Below, in pieces: positions 17,952 to 27,945 of a stretch of 64,000 bases of DNA. Within the stretch, counting starts at the first letter, position 1; each line of letters begins with the position of its first letter. The DNA lies in assembly GCF_009711205.1 (NCBI RefSeq), contig NZ_WMIG01000002.1, forward strand, positions 1 through 64,000, in the 5' to 3' direction. The translations under genes were made by a program, and so were the position numbers. This DNA is from Paracoccus litorisediminis. GTDB taxonomy: Bacteria > Pseudomonadota > Alphaproteobacteria > Rhodobacterales > Rhodobacteraceae. The notes under the pieces were generated by a model that searched no databases, was not told where the DNA came from, and was given only the letters and a program-made list of their open reading frames with translations.

Positions 17952-19607
17952 TCAGCGGGTGAATTTCTTGTATTTCACGCGCTTGGGTTCGACCGAATCC
18001 GGGCCAAGACGGCGGATCTTGTCGGCCTCGTAATCCTCGAAGTTGCCCTCGAACCATTCGACATGGGCATCGCCCTCGAAGGCCAGGATATGCGTGCACA
18101 GACGGTCAAGGAAGAAGCGGTCGTGCGAGATGATGATCGCGCAGCCGGCAAAATTCTCGATCGCCGCTTCCAGCGCCTGCAGGGTTTCGACGTCCAGATC
18201 GTTGGTCGGTTCGTCGAGGAGCAGCAGGTTGCCGCCGGATTTCAGCAGTTTCGCCATGTGGACGCGGTTGCGTTCACCACCCGAAAGCAGGCCGACTTTC
18301 TTCTGCTGGTCGCCGCCCTTGAAGTTGAACGAGCCGACATAGTTGCGGCTGCTGACCTGCGCATCGCCCAGTTCGATCATCTCGGCGCCGCCCGAGATCT
18401 CTTCCCAGACGTTCTTGTTGGGATCGAGGCTGTCACGCGACTGGTCGACGAAGGACATCTTGACGGTATCGCCGATGGTGACGGTGCCTTCATCGGGCTG
18501 CTCTTGCCCGACCAGCATCTTGAACAGCGTCGACTTGCCGGCGCCGTTCGGGCCGATCACGCCGATGATGCCGCCCGGCGGCAGGCTGAACGAGAGGTTC
18601 TCGATCAGCAGCTTGTCGCCCATGTGCTTTTTCAGGCCCTCGACTTCGATGACCTTGTTGCCCAGACGGGGGCCGTGCGGAATGACGATCTGGGCCTTGC
18701 CGACCAGTTCCTTGACCGATTCATCGGCCATCTTGTTATAGGCGGCGATACGGGCCTTGGATTTCGCCTGACGGGCCTTGGCCCCGGCGCGGATCCATTC
18801 CAGTTCCTTCTCCATGGCCTTTTGCTTGGACTTGTCCTCGCGGGCCTCTTGGGCGATGCGCTTGGCTTTCGCGTCCAGCCAGCTGGAATAGTTGCCCTCA
18901 TGCGGGATGCCGCGGCCGCGTTCCAGTTCAAGGATCCACGTCGTGATATCGTCGAGGAAGTAGCGGTCGTGGGTCACGGTCAGGATCGTGCCCTTGTATT
19001 CGATCAGGTGCTTTTGCAGCCAGGCGATCGTTTCCGCGTCCAAGTGGTTGGTCGGTTCGTCAAGCAGCAGCATGTCGGGCGCTTCGAGCAGCAGCTTGCA
19101 CAGCGCGACGCGGCGGCGCTCACCGCCCGACAGGGTTTCGACATCGGCGTCATCGGGCGGGCAGCGCAGGGCTTCCATCGCGATGTCGACCTGGTTGTCG
19201 AGATCCCACAGGTTCTCGGCGTCGATCTCGTCCTGCAGACGCGCCATCTCGTCGGCGGTCTCGTCCGAATAGTTCATCGCCAGTTCGTTATAGCGGTCCA
19301 GCTTGGCCTGCTTGGCCTTGACGCCTTCCATGACGTTGGCGCGCACGTTCAGCGCGGGGTCAAGGTAAGGCTCCTGCGACAGGTAGCCAACCTTGGCACC
19401 CTTGGCAGCCCAAGCCTCGCCCTGAAAATCCTTGTCCATGCCCGCCATCACCTTGAGCAGGGTGGACTTACCGGCGCCGTTCACGCCGACGACGCCGATC
19501 TTGACGCCGGGCAGGAAGTTCAGGTGGATGTTCTCGAACACCTTCTTGCCGCCGGGATAGGTCTTGGACACTCCGTCCATGTGATAGACATACTGGTAGG
19601 AGGCCAT
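17952..19607 (-). CDS. ettA: Energy-dependent translational throttle protein EttA (ABC-F)
   Basis: A 551-residue ABC-F protein with two ATPase cassettes. The first has GVNGAGKSTLLKVMAG, LSGGERRRVALCKLL and LLLDEPTNHLD; the second has GPNGAGKSTLFKMLVG, LSGGERNRVHMAKLL and LLLDEPTNDLD. An arm insertion follows the first Walker A and a charged linker (EAREDKSKQKAMEKELEW) lies between. EttA binds the ribosomal E site and gates elongation by ATP/ADP ratio. There are no membrane segments. Confidence 0.95.
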   Translation of the reverse strand: MASYQYVYHMDGVSKTYPGGKKVFENIHLNFLPGVKIGVVGVNGAGKSTLLKVMAGMDKDFQGEAWAAKGAKVGYLSQEPYLDPALNVRANVMEGVKAKQAKLDRYNELAMNYSDETADEMARLQDEIDAENLWDLDNQVDIAMEALRCPPDDADVETLSGGERRRVALCKLLLEAPDMLLLDEPTNHLDAETIAWLQKHLIEYKGTILTVTHDRYFLDDITTWILELERGRGIPHEGNYSSWLDAKAKRIAQEAREDKSKQKAMEKELEWIRAGAKARQAKSKARIAAYNKMADESVKELVGKAQIVIPHGPRLGNKVIEVEGLKKHMGDKLLIENLSFSLPPGGIIGVIGPNGAGKSTLFKMLVGQEQPDEGTVTIGDTVKMSFVDQSRDSLDPNKNVWEEISGGAEMIELGDAQVSSRNYVGSFNFKGGDQQKKVGLLSGGERNRVHMAKLLKSGGNLLLLDEPTNDLDVETLQALEAAIENFAGCAIIISHDRFFLDRLCTHILAFEGDAHVEWFEGNFEDYEADKIRRLGPDSVEPKRVKYKKFTR

Positions 19608-19685
19608 GATCGTTCCTCGTTCGAATGAAATCTGTATGGGTTTGGCGGCTATGTAGTGCAGCGCCGCCGAAAGGGAAAGGCCAGC

Positions 19686-20543
19686 CTAGCGGAACTGCGC
19701 GGTGAATTCCTTGCCGAAGGTCTGGTCGAGGAAGTCGAATTGCGGCTCCAGCTTCGCGCGCAGCCTTGCCCGCGCCACATCCGGCACCGAAAGCGAACGG
19801 TCCGAGGCGAAGACCTTTTTGCCCATGTCGCGGTAATCATGCGCCTCAAGGCCAAGGAAGGTCTCGACCTTGCGCAGCACGCCCAAGGGATCGCGCGCGA
19901 TCAGGCCAAAGGGCAGATACAGCAACCGGTCGGGACCGAAATGCGCATTCCAGCGCGGCACATAGGTCTGGTAGTCGCCGCGATCGGTCAGGACCGGGTC
20001 TTCGACCTCGGCCAGCCAATCCTCGACCGAGGCAGGTTTGCGTCGCCCGCGCACAAGGTTCATCTTCAGCTGCGAGATCGCCCGATCAACCGGATGGCGG
20101 ATGATATAGATGAACTTGGCCTCGGGCAGGAATTTCGCCACGAAATCCACACCCTCGGCGGGCAGGGTCGAATATTCCGGGGTCACGTCCAGCGTACGCG
20201 TACCCTCGGGGGCCGGGGCAAAGACGGTCTTGTACCAATGGTTGGTGAACATCGGTTCGCGCGTGATCCGGTCCAGATAGTTGCCCAGATCGTCGGGCAT
20301 GTCCTCGCCCTTGGTGTCATAGCGCTTCTGGATGTTCAGCTTGGCCCGCTTGTAATGCCAGGGCAGCCATTGGCGATGTTCTTCGACGAAACGGTGGTTG
20401 AAGAACTGCACTTCCTTGAACGGCGGCGTCCAGATCTGGGGGTGCTGGCCCAGCATCTGCGACAGCCAGGTCGTTCCGGCCTTCTGCGCGCCAATGCCCA
20501 GAAAATCCGGTTTGCGAGGCTTGCCGTTGGGGTCCCAGTTCAT
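19686..20543 (-). CDS. Sulfotransferase family protein
   Basis: 285 residues from the ATG at 20543 (AGGCGA upstream). The PAPS 5'-phosphosulfate loop is LGIGAQKAGTTWLSQML near the N-terminus. The 3'-phosphate-binding segment is FIYIIRHPVDRAISQLKMN. Bacterial members sulfate glycans, lipids or small molecules; the acceptor is unknown. No signal peptide is seen, so it is cytosolic. It is transcribed alone between rimO and ettA. Confidence 0.88.
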   Translation of the reverse strand: MNWDPNGKPRKPDFLGIGAQKAGTTWLSQMLGQHPQIWTPPFKEVQFFNHRFVEEHRQWLPWHYKRAKLNIQKRYDTKGEDMPDDLGNYLDRITREPMFTNHWYKTVFAPAPEGTRTLDVTPEYSTLPAEGVDFVAKFLPEAKFIYIIRHPVDRAISQLKMNLVRGRRKPASVEDWLAEVEDPVLTDRGDYQTYVPRWNAHFGPDRLLYLPFGLIARDPLGVLRKVETFLGLEAHDYRDMGKKVFASDRSLSVPDVARARLRAKLEPQFDFLDQTFGKEFTAQFR

Positions 20544-20633
20544 TCGCCTGCCTTTAATCCTGCTGTTCCGGCACAAGTGTTAAGGCAGGCGCACGCAGGG
20601 GGAAAGGCTTCAATGCCCGCCCCCCGCGATTGA

Positions 20634-22001
20634 TCAGAGCTTGCCCCACAGGTCGTATTCGCCTGCCTCATCGACGGTCACGCTGACGATGTCGCCGGGG
20701 GTCAGATCCTCGAATCCCTCGTCGATGAACAGGTTGCCGTCGATTTCCGGGGCATCGGCCTTGGTCCGGCAGGTCGCGCCATCGGCATCGACGCTGTCGA
20801 CGATCACGTCGATGCGGCTGCCGACCTTGGCGGCCAGCTTGGCTTCCGAGATCGCCTGCGCCTTTTCCATGAAACGGTCCCAGCGGTCCTGCTTGACCTC
20901 GGCGGGCACATGGTCGGGCAGATCATTGGCCCGTGCGCCCTTGACGTTTTCATATTGGAAGCAGCCGACGCGATCCAGTTGCGCCTCATCCAGCCAATCC
21001 AGCAGGGTCTGGAACTCCTCCTCGGTCTCGCCGGGATAGCCGACGATGAAGGTCGAGCGCAGGGTGATGTCCGGGCAGGCCGAGCGCCATGCGACGATTT
21101 CGTCCAGCGTCTTGGCCGCCGCTGCCGGGCGGGCCATGCGTTTCAGCGTGTCCGGGTGCGCGTGCTGGAAGGGGATATCCAGATAGGGCAGCACCAGCCC
21201 TTCGGCCATCAGCGGGATCAGGTCGCGGACATGCGGATAGGGATAGACGTAATGCAGCCGCACCCAAGCGCCCAAGCCGCCCAGATCGCGGGCCAGATCG
21301 GTGATATGGGCGCGGTGGCCGCGTTCGGTTTCAAACTTGCGATCAAGTCCGTAGGCCGAGGTATCCTGCGAGATGACCAGCAATTCGCGCACGCCCGCCT
21401 CGACCAGCTTTTCGGCCTCGCGGATGACGGCATGGGCGGGGCGGCTGACCAGTTTCCCGCGCATGTCGGGAATGATGCAGAACTTGCAGGCGTGGTTGCA
21501 GCCTTCGGAAATCTTCAGATAGCTGTAATGGCGCGGGGTCAGCTTGACGCCCGAGGCCGGCAGCAGGTCCACGAACGGATCGGGCGACGGCGGCACCGCG
21601 CCATGCACGGCGTCCAGCACCTGTTCATATTGCTGCGGGCCGGTCACCGCCAGCACCGAAGGATGCGCGCCGGTGATGTATTCGGGCTCGGCCCCCAGAC
21701 AGCCGGTGACGATGACCTTGCCGTTTTCGGCCAGCGCCTCGCCAATGGCTTGCAGGGATTCGGCCTTGGCACTGTCAAGGAAACCGCAGGTGTTCACGAT
21801 CACCGCGCCCGCGCCCTTGTAGTCGGGGCTGATCGCATAACCCTCGGCGCGCAGGCGCGTCAGGATGCGTTCGCTGTCCACCAGCGCCTTGGGACAGCCA
21901 AGGCTGACCATGCCAATAGTGGGCTGCCCTGCCCTTCGCGTGGTGTCGAAGATCGGGCTGGGGGCTAGATCGGGGCGCAACAGGGGCGGGTTCTGGCTCA
22001 T
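20634..22001 (-). CDS. rimO: Ribosomal protein S12 methylthiotransferase RimO
   Basis: 455 residues from the ATG at 22001. It is a radical-SAM methylthiotransferase modifying the conserved Asp of ribosomal protein S12. The N-terminal UPF0004 domain ([28 protein letters not shown]) holds one cluster, CNHACKFC the radical-SAM cluster (about residues 150-157), and a C-terminal TRAM domain ends the protein. The upstream extension in the ORF is not used since it lacks conserved sequence. Confidence 0.96.
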   Translation of the reverse strand: MSQNPPLLRPDLAPSPIFDTTRRAGQPTIGMVSLGCPKALVDSERILTRLRAEGYAISPDYKGAGAVIVNTCGFLDSAKAESLQAIGEALAENGKVIVTGCLGAEPEYITGAHPSVLAVTGPQQYEQVLDAVHGAVPPSPDPFVDLLPASGVKLTPRHYSYLKISEGCNHACKFCIIPDMRGKLVSRPAHAVIREAEKLVEAGVRELLVISQDTSAYGLDRKFETERGHRAHITDLARDLGGLGAWVRLHYVYPYPHVRDLIPLMAEGLVLPYLDIPFQHAHPDTLKRMARPAAAAKTLDEIVAWRSACPDITLRSTFIVGYPGETEEEFQTLLDWLDEAQLDRVGCFQYENVKGARANDLPDHVPAEVKQDRWDRFMEKAQAISEAKLAAKVGSRIDVIVDSVDADGATCRTKADAPEIDGNLFIDEGFEDLTPGDIVSVTVDEAGEYDLWGKL

Positions 22002-22115
22002 GGCGGGCGATATAGTCCGACTGGGGAGCATTGTTAAGCGGCTTGAGCGAAGTCTTGCACGCACACCGGAACGTCATTTCGTCTTGTGCGTTCGGAAGGG
22101 CATATGCCCAAGTGA

Positions 22116-22583
22116 GTGATGAACAGGATGCACGCCCAGATGAACCGGATTTTTGCCTGCCTTGCAATGTTTCTGACGCTGTCCATGCTGACCGTGCCGG
22201 GGGCGCAGGCTCGCACGAATGACAAGCCCATCGTCATCATGAACAACAAGGGCGGCAATGTCGTCCAGACCATGCAGCATCGCGAGAAACTGGTCGCCAG
22301 CGGCCGCCCGGTCGAGATCCGCGGCTATTGTCGTTCGGCCTGCACGATGTACATCACCATGCCCAATGCCTGCCTTGGCCGCGGCGCGACCGTGGGCTTC
22401 CACGCTCCGCGTATTCCGGGCACCAAGATCATTCCGCCGATCGTCGACCAGCTGATGGCGCGCTATTACCGCAACGGCATCCTGCGGAAATGGAACAGCG
22501 AATGGAAACACTCGCTGGAGATGCACAAGATCTCGGCCCGCGAATACGTAAAGCTGGACCCGCAAACCCGGCTGTGCCGCTGA
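22116..22583 (+). CDS. Exported ClpP/crotonase-like protein
   Basis: 155 residues. A signal peptide (IFACLAMFLTLSMLTVPGAQA, after several possible Met starts) is followed by a small ClpP-like core. GYCRSACTMY places Ser in the nucleophile position, and VGFHAPR places His 22 residues later, as in ClpP-class serine proteases (COG3904-like periplasmic proteins). The putative acid residue cannot be assigned, so activity is uncertain. It is followed by the MliC-like gene; the stop is 14 bases before that start. Confidence 0.65.
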   Translation: MMNRMHAQMNRIFACLAMFLTLSMLTVPGAQARTNDKPIVIMNNKGGNVVQTMQHREKLVASGRPVEIRGYCRSACTMYITMPNACLGRGATVGFHAPRIPGTKIIPPIVDQLMARYYRNGILRKWNSEWKHSLEMHKISAREYVKLDPQTRLCR

Positions 22584-22597
22584 TGAAGGGCTCCGTC

Positions 22598-22939
22598 ATG
22601 ATCCGCGCGACCGTTGCCCTTCTGGCCCTGTCCACGCCGCTGCTGGCCGAGGACCTGACCCTGCCGCTTGATCCCGGCGTCAAGGCCGAGACGATCACCG
22701 CCCGCTATTCCTGCAATGGCGGTGCGCCCTTTGAGGTGCGCTACATCAATGCAGGCGAAAACAGTCTGGCCCTTGTGCCCGTGGCAGGTGCAAGCCGTAT
22801 CTTTGTCTCGACGGTATCGGCCTCGGGGGCGCGCTATGTCTCGGGCGCGCTGGAATGGTGGAGCAAGGGCGACGATGCCACCCTGATCGACACCATGGAT
22901 GAGGCCGCCACACAGCAATGCGTGGCAGCCCCGGCATAA
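22598..22939 (+). CDS. MliC-family lysozyme inhibitor-like protein
   Basis: 113 residues from the ATG at 22598, chosen because GAAGGG lies 7 bases upstream; an ATG at 22583 overlapping the preceding stop would add five residues. Signal peptide MIRATVALLALSTPLLAED. The mature part resembles MliC/PliC C-type lysozyme inhibitors: ITARYSCNGGAPFEVRYIN, SGARYVSGALEWWSKGDDATL and a late Cys pairing with the first. There is no lipobox, so it is periplasmic rather than a lipoprotein. Confidence 0.75.
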   Translation: MIRATVALLALSTPLLAEDLTLPLDPGVKAETITARYSCNGGAPFEVRYINAGENSLALVPVAGASRIFVSTVSASGARYVSGALEWWSKGDDATLIDTMDEAATQQCVAAPA

Positions 22940-22943
22940 CGCC

Positions 22944-24287
22944 TTACTTCGCCGCCAGCAGTTCGGGCACGGACAGCAGGATGAATTCGTTATCCGCCGC
23001 GCGCCCGATCTCGCGCCCGCCCGAATAGGGCAGGTTGTTGTCATTGGCGACCATGATGTGGCTGTCATCGACCCGCGCCACATCCTCGATGGTGAAGAAC
23101 GGGAAGGTGAAATTCCCCTGTTCAGGCTTGTGGCCCGGCAGCGCCTTGCCCTCGGGATCGGTGATGTCGAGCAGGTTCACATGGCCGATGCGGCGGATGA
23201 AGCCCTGATCGTCGACGCTGGCCGTATCGACCAGAACGATGTTCTTCACGCGGGCGGGCAGAGGATAGCAGGTGGCGGCATCCGCCCCTTCGGCGCAGGC
23301 GCGGGCGGCGTCACCTTCGCCATTGTCGCGCTCGATCACCAGGGCGCGGGTATCATCGATGAAGTTGAAATCCCCGATCGCCGTCGCGCCTTCGGCCAGC
23401 TTGAAGCGATAGCTGTCGCCGGTCCAATCCGATTTGACCGGATCAAAGGTCATCACGCGCAGGAAGTCGCCCTCGGGCTGGCCATCGGCACCCAGAAGCG
23501 GTTTTTCCAGCATGGCCCATAGCAGGCCGGTCTGGGGTTGCAGGGCCATGCCCTCATAGCCGCCCGAGCGTTGGACACGGAAGTCCTTGCCGGGCTGGGC
23601 GGGAACGGCGGTTCCGGCAGTGTCGGGGCCGGTCAGCAGCTCACCATCCAGTTTGGTCGCGAAGACGTCCAGCACGCGACCGTCACGGCCGACCCGGATC
23701 AGCCAGGGGCCGAATTCGTCGCCGATCCAGATGTCGCCGTCGTGATACTGGATGCTTTCGGGATCGAAATCCGCGCCGGTCAGATAGCGGCTGTCGGTCG
23801 CCTCATTGGCGATGCGGAAGGGCACCTTGCGATCGGGATCGCGCAGGAAGACGGTCTCATTGCGCGTGACGGCACCGGTCGCGAAATCGGGTGACATGCG
23901 GTGAAAGAACAGCATCGCATCGGGGCTGTTCAGCTTGGTCCCGAAGCCATTGTCGGTCAGCGTGAACCAGCTGCCATCCTCGGCTCGGTTCATGGCAAAG
24001 CCCGACATGCCCTGCACCGGCTGACCGATAAAGGGCAGCCTGATCCCGGTTCCGTGGTTGCCATAAGCTTTGCCGGTATCGCCCTCGACGCTCATCGGGG
24101 CATCGATACGGGTCTTGCCGGTGAACTTGCCCGACACCCACAGATCGCGTGGCGCGTCTGCGGGCGGCGTGGTCATGGTCAGGGCAGGCAGCACGGCATG
24201 ACCGGCAAGGCGGGCGGGAAAGGTCTGTTCCTGCGCGATGGCGGGAAGGGCCACGGCGCAGGACAACAAGGCAAGACAAAGACGCAT
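22944..24287 (-). CDS. Exported esterase-like (phytase-type propeller) protein
   Basis: 447 residues with signal peptide MRLCLALLSCAVALPAIA. The body matches the 'esterase-like activity of phytase' family: beta-propeller repeats with DNGFGTK, DFDPESIQYHDGDIWIGDEFGPWLIRV, GGYEGMALQPQTGLLWAMLEKPL and FLSVPELL-like ends. Substrate and activity are unproven; secreted phosphodiesterase or esterase activity is possible. It is convergent with the MliC gene, 4 bases apart. Confidence 0.85.
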   Translation of the reverse strand: MRLCLALLSCAVALPAIAQEQTFPARLAGHAVLPALTMTTPPADAPRDLWVSGKFTGKTRIDAPMSVEGDTGKAYGNHGTGIRLPFIGQPVQGMSGFAMNRAEDGSWFTLTDNGFGTKLNSPDAMLFFHRMSPDFATGAVTRNETVFLRDPDRKVPFRIANEATDSRYLTGADFDPESIQYHDGDIWIGDEFGPWLIRVGRDGRVLDVFATKLDGELLTGPDTAGTAVPAQPGKDFRVQRSGGYEGMALQPQTGLLWAMLEKPLLGADGQPEGDFLRVMTFDPVKSDWTGDSYRFKLAEGATAIGDFNFIDDTRALVIERDNGEGDAARACAEGADAATCYPLPARVKNIVLVDTASVDDQGFIRRIGHVNLLDITDPEGKALPGHKPEQGNFTFPFFTIEDVARVDDSHIMVANDNNLPYSGGREIGRAADNEFILLSVPELLAAK

Positions 24288-24383
24288 CGGGTAGGTTCCT
24301 TGGCAAGAAATCGACCCGCCTCTGCTAGGGGTAGGGCGTGACGCTGATGCTGCGAAACCGTGGCGATTGCGTGACCTGGGCGG

Positions 24384-25145
24384 TTATTCCCGCAGCCGCC
24401 AGCCGGTCAGGAAGATCCAGCGGATCGCGATCAGGCAAACCGCAATCATCACCCCCACGGCGGCCAGCGACAGGCCCACCGGCACGTCGGCCAGATCAAA
24501 GAAGCTCCAGCGGAAGCCCGAGATCAGGTAAAGCACCGGATTCAGCTTGGCCACGCCCTCCCAGAAGGGGGGCAGCATCGAGGCCGAGTAGAAGGCCCCG
24601 CCAAGGAAGACCAGCGGCGTGATCACCATCATCGGCACGATCTGCAACTGCTCGAAGCTTTTCGCCCAAAGCCCGATGATGAAGCCCAGCAGCGAAAACG
24701 CCAGCGCCGTCAGCACAAGGAACGCCACCATCCAGAACGGATGCGCGATATGGACGCCGTTGAACCAGAAGCTGGTCAGCAGGATCACCAGTGCGATCAT
24801 CACCGCTTTCGTGGCAGCCGCCCCGACAAAGCCCAGAGTGACCTCGATCCAGCCGGTCGGCGCGACCAGATATTCATAGATCGTCCCCGAGAATTTCGGG
24901 AAATAGATGCCGAAGCTGGCATTGCTGACCGATTGCTGCAGCACGGTCAGCATCATCAGCCCCGGCACGATGAAGGCACCATAGGCGACCCCCTCGACCG
25001 ATTGGATGCGCCCGCCGATCGCTGCGCCGAAGACGACGAAATACAGCACCGTGGACAGGACCGGCGAGGCCAGCGACTGCCAGATCGTGCGGAAGAAGCG
25101 CGCCATCTCATGGCCAAAGACGGCGCGGACGGACTGCCAGTTCAT
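24384..25145 (-). CDS. ABC-2 type exporter permease
   Basis: 253 residues, about six membrane segments, ABC-2 family: an N-terminal amphipathic segment ([22 protein letters not shown]) and the [12 protein letters not shown] loop characteristic of YhhJ/DrrB/NodJ-like permeases. It forms an exporter with the ATPase whose stop overlaps its start (ATGA at 25142-25145). Substrate unknown. Confidence 0.9.
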   Translation of the reverse strand: MNWQSVRAVFGHEMARFFRTIWQSLASPVLSTVLYFVVFGAAIGGRIQSVEGVAYGAFIVPGLMMLTVLQQSVSNASFGIYFPKFSGTIYEYLVAPTGWIEVTLGFVGAAATKAVMIALVILLTSFWFNGVHIAHPFWMVAFLVLTALAFSLLGFIIGLWAKSFEQLQIVPMMVITPLVFLGGAFYSASMLPPFWEGVAKLNPVLYLISGFRWSFFDLADVPVGLSLAAVGVMIAVCLIAIRWIFLTGWRLRE

Positions 25146-26083
25146 GCGCGGACCTCCTCGGGCTTGTCCTCGACAAGGGACATGAAGATTTCCTCAAGAT
25201 TGCTTTGCTTGGTGGCCACGTCGCGCACCGCGATGCCGTGGCGCGTCAGATCGCCCAGCAGCCGGGCAATGCCGGTGCGGGCGGATTTGGTGTCATAGCC
25301 ATAGCCCAGTTGCAGCCCGTCCTCGCTAAGCGTCAGCCCGCGTTCGGACAGGTCTTCGGGCAGTTCGGCCAAGGGCTCGTACAGGTCGATGGTCAGGTGC
25401 TTCTTGCCGAATTCACCCATCAGCTCGGCCTTGGGTTTGACCAGCAGAAGTTCGCCCTTGTTGATGACGCCGATGCGGTCGGCCATGTCCTCGGCTTCTT
25501 CAAGGTAATGCGTGGTCAGGATGACGGTCACGCCCTGCGCCGAAAGCTCGCGCACGACCTGCCACATCTCGCGGCGCAGCGTCACGTCGACGCCTGCGGT
25601 GGGTTCGTCAAGGAACAGGACCTTGGGCCGGTGCGACAGCGCCTTGGCGATCAGCACCCGGCGCTTCATGCCACCCGACAGCTCACGCGTCTTGGCGTCG
25701 CGCTTGTCCCACAGGGCAAGGCTGCGCAGCAGCTGTTCGACATAGGCCTCATCGGGGCCTTCGCCGTAAAGGCCGCGGGTAAAGCGCACGCAGTCCCGCA
25801 CCGTCTCGAACGGTTCCAGCAGGATTTCCTGCGGGACAAGGCCGATCAGCTTGCGCGCCGCGCGCCAGTCGGTGCGGATGTCATGGCCGCCGACGCGGAC
25901 CGTGCCACCGGTAGGCCGGACCAGCCCGCAGATGATCGAGATCATCGTGGTCTTGCCTGCGCCGTTCGGACCCAACAGGGCCAGAATCTCGCCCTCTTCG
26001 ATGTTCAGGGACACATCGTTCAGTGCCGCCGTGCCGCTGCCATAGCGCTTGGAGAGATGGTCGATCTCGATGATGGCGCTCAT
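25142..26083 (-). CDS. ABC transporter ATP-binding protein (CcmA/DrrA-like)
   Basis: 313 residues from the ATG at 26083 (GGAGGGCGGC upstream). Walker [10 protein letters not shown], signature [16 protein letters not shown], Walker [13 protein letters not shown], and the C-terminal domain typical of DrrA-type ATPases. It pairs with the overlapping permease. The frame open to 26134 is not used. Confidence 0.93.
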   Translation of the reverse strand: MSAIIEIDHLSKRYGSGTAALNDVSLNIEEGEILALLGPNGAGKTTMISIICGLVRPTGGTVRVGGHDIRTDWRAARKLIGLVPQEILLEPFETVRDCVRFTRGLYGEGPDEAYVEQLLRSLALWDKRDAKTRELSGGMKRRVLIAKALSHRPKVLFLDEPTAGVDVTLRREMWQVVRELSAQGVTVILTTHYLEEAEDMADRIGVINKGELLLVKPKAELMGEFGKKHLTIDLYEPLAELPEDLSERGLTLSEDGLQLGYGYDTKSARTGIARLLGDLTRHGIAVRDVATKQSNLEEIFMSLVEDKPEEVRA

Positions 26084-26242
26084 GCCGCCCTCCTGCTGTC
26101 TTGAACCGGACCGGGGAAGGGCACGCATCGGCATGGCCGGGCGCTTGCGGTTCCTGCGGTCTGAAAGAAGGTTCCAGTCGCGGATGCGACCGGGGTTCGT
26201 CCGAGATAGGAAGCCGATCCCGCCGGTGCAATGACCGATCGG

Positions 26243-27016
26243 TCAGCTGTCGGTCAGCACCGCCTGACCGCCCGCCGCGTCGAACAGGCGCATGCTGGTG
26301 CCCTCGATCTGTTCGGTCAGCAGCGACAGCACCCGTTCCGAGCGATCGCCCGCCGGAATCGCCGGCAGGAATTCCACCACCGCCGTGCCGCTGCGGATCG
26401 GAAAACCGCGCTTGGGCCAGAACATGCCGCAATTGACGGCGACGGGGACGATCGGCAGGCCGGTCTCGCGCTGGATCACCACGACGCCCGGCTTGTAGGG
26501 GACGGTGGTGCCGGGTTTCGTGCGGGTACCCTCGGGGTAGAAGATCAGCTGACCCAGCCCGCGCGGGCTGTGATGCGCGGCCTTCACCTCGGAAATGATC
26601 TGGCGCAGGGCGTCCTTGCCGCGCGCGCGGTCGATCGGGATGCAGCCGACCTTGCGGGCGAAATAGCCGACGACCGGGACCTTCATCACCTCGCGCTTCA
26701 TCACGAAGGCGCGGCGCGGGCAGGCCTTGGCGATGGCGAAGATGTCCAGAAAGCTTTGATGCTTGGCCGCGATCAGCAGATCGCCGGCAGGCGGCGTGCC
26801 GCGAAACTCGACGCGGATGCCGCAGATGACCCGCGCACCACCCATGAGCAGCTTCAGCCAGCGTTCGCCGACACGCTCGGCATGAGAGGCGTCAAACAGC
26901 GTGCGTGGCAGGCCGATGATGCCGACCATCGCGGTCGCCAGAACCGCGTAGATGTAAAAGATCACCGTCCGCACCCAGGTCAGGATGTTGACCGGGCCGG
27001 GTTGATACGGGTTCAT
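26243..27016 (-). CDS. plsC: 1-acyl-sn-glycerol-3-phosphate acyltransferase
   Basis: 257 residues. It acylates lysophosphatidate in phospholipid synthesis. The HX4D motif is KHQSFLDIF (H about 85), and the substrate-binding FYPEGTRTKPG is present. An N-terminal membrane anchor (VIFYIYAVLATAMVGIIGL) holds it to the inner membrane. Its start overlaps the ftsX stop by one base (TGATG), so it is coupled to ftsEX. Confidence 0.93.
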   Translation of the reverse strand: MNPYQPGPVNILTWVRTVIFYIYAVLATAMVGIIGLPRTLFDASHAERVGERWLKLLMGGARVICGIRVEFRGTPPAGDLLIAAKHQSFLDIFAIAKACPRRAFVMKREVMKVPVVGYFARKVGCIPIDRARGKDALRQIISEVKAAHHSPRGLGQLIFYPEGTRTKPGTTVPYKPGVVVIQRETGLPIVPVAVNCGMFWPKRGFPIRSGTAVVEFLPAIPAGDRSERVLSLLTEQIEGTSMRLFDAAGGQAVLTDS

Positions 27017-27945
27017 CAGCGCACCTCACGCAGCATGCGCAGCGCGGCCGAGCGGGTGGCCACAAAGCCGATCAGCCCTGCCGCCAGCGGGATCAGCACC
27101 GGCCACAGCCAGCCCCAGCCCTGAAAACCGAGACCGGTCAGGAAGCCGCCCGCCTCGTCGACCGAGGGCAAAGCCCAGATCGCGATCATCCCCAGAACCG
27201 TACCAATGGCCGCGCCCGCCGCCGCACGTCGGGTGAAACGGCGCACAAAGGCCGTGGCGATGGTAATGTCGCGCGCCCCGATCAGGCGCAGCACGCGGAT
27301 CACCTGCCCGTTCGCCGCCAGCGCGGCCTTGGCCGCCAGCGTGATCATCGCCCCCGAGGTCGCGGCGATCAGCAGCAGCGACACCAGCCCCAGCACCCGC
27401 AGCCGGCCCGCAGCGCGGACCAGCGGCTCGCGCCAGCGGGTGTGGTCGTCCAGCACCGCACCGGGCGCCTCGCCCTGCAGGCGCAGGCGCAGCGCCTCGG
27501 CGTCGAAGCCTTCGCCCGCCTCGCTGACCTCGATCAGGCGCGGGATCGGCAGGACCTCGACGGGGACGTCGGGGCCGAACCACGGTTCCAGCAGCTTCTC
27601 GACCTCGGAATCGGGCAATTGCTTGGCATCGGCGATGCCCGGCGTGGTGCGCAGCACCTCCATCACGGTGGCGGTCTGCTGGTCCATCTGCTCGGTCGGA
27701 GCGGAAATGCGCACGGTCACCGTCTGCGCCAGTTCATTGGACCAGCGCTCGGCCAGACGGCCCGTGGCCAGCGCCAAAGCCAGCGCAAAGACCGCCAGAA
27801 ACGCCATCGCCGCTGCGGCAAAGACCGTCAGCTGCGCGGTGATGCCGGTCGGCGGCACCACCCGGTCGGTGCCCATCGGGTCCGGCCTGCGCAGTCCCTG
27901 CCACAGCGCCGCAAGGTCTAGGGATTTCAGTTCGCCGTGTTTCAC
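27016..27945 (-). CDS. ftsX: Cell division permease FtsX
   Basis: 309 residues with four membrane segments: one near residues 36-56, then three in the C-terminal half. A periplasmic loop between the first two carries the FtsX extracellular region. With FtsE it forms an ABC-type complex that gates peptidoglycan hydrolases at the septum. The start overlaps the ftsE stop (ATGA). No EnvC-like gene is nearby. Confidence 0.88.
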   Translation of the reverse strand: MKHGELKSLDLAALWQGLRRPDPMGTDRVVPPTGITAQLTVFAAAAMAFLAVFALALALATGRLAERWSNELAQTVTVRISAPTEQMDQQTATVMEVLRTTPGIADAKQLPDSEVEKLLEPWFGPDVPVEVLPIPRLIEVSEAGEGFDAEALRLRLQGEAPGAVLDDHTRWREPLVRAAGRLRVLGLVSLLLIAATSGAMITLAAKAALAANGQVIRVLRLIGARDITIATAFVRRFTRRAAAGAAIGTVLGMIAIWALPSVDEAGGFLTGLGFQGWGWLWPVLIPLAAGLIGFVATRSAALRMLREVR

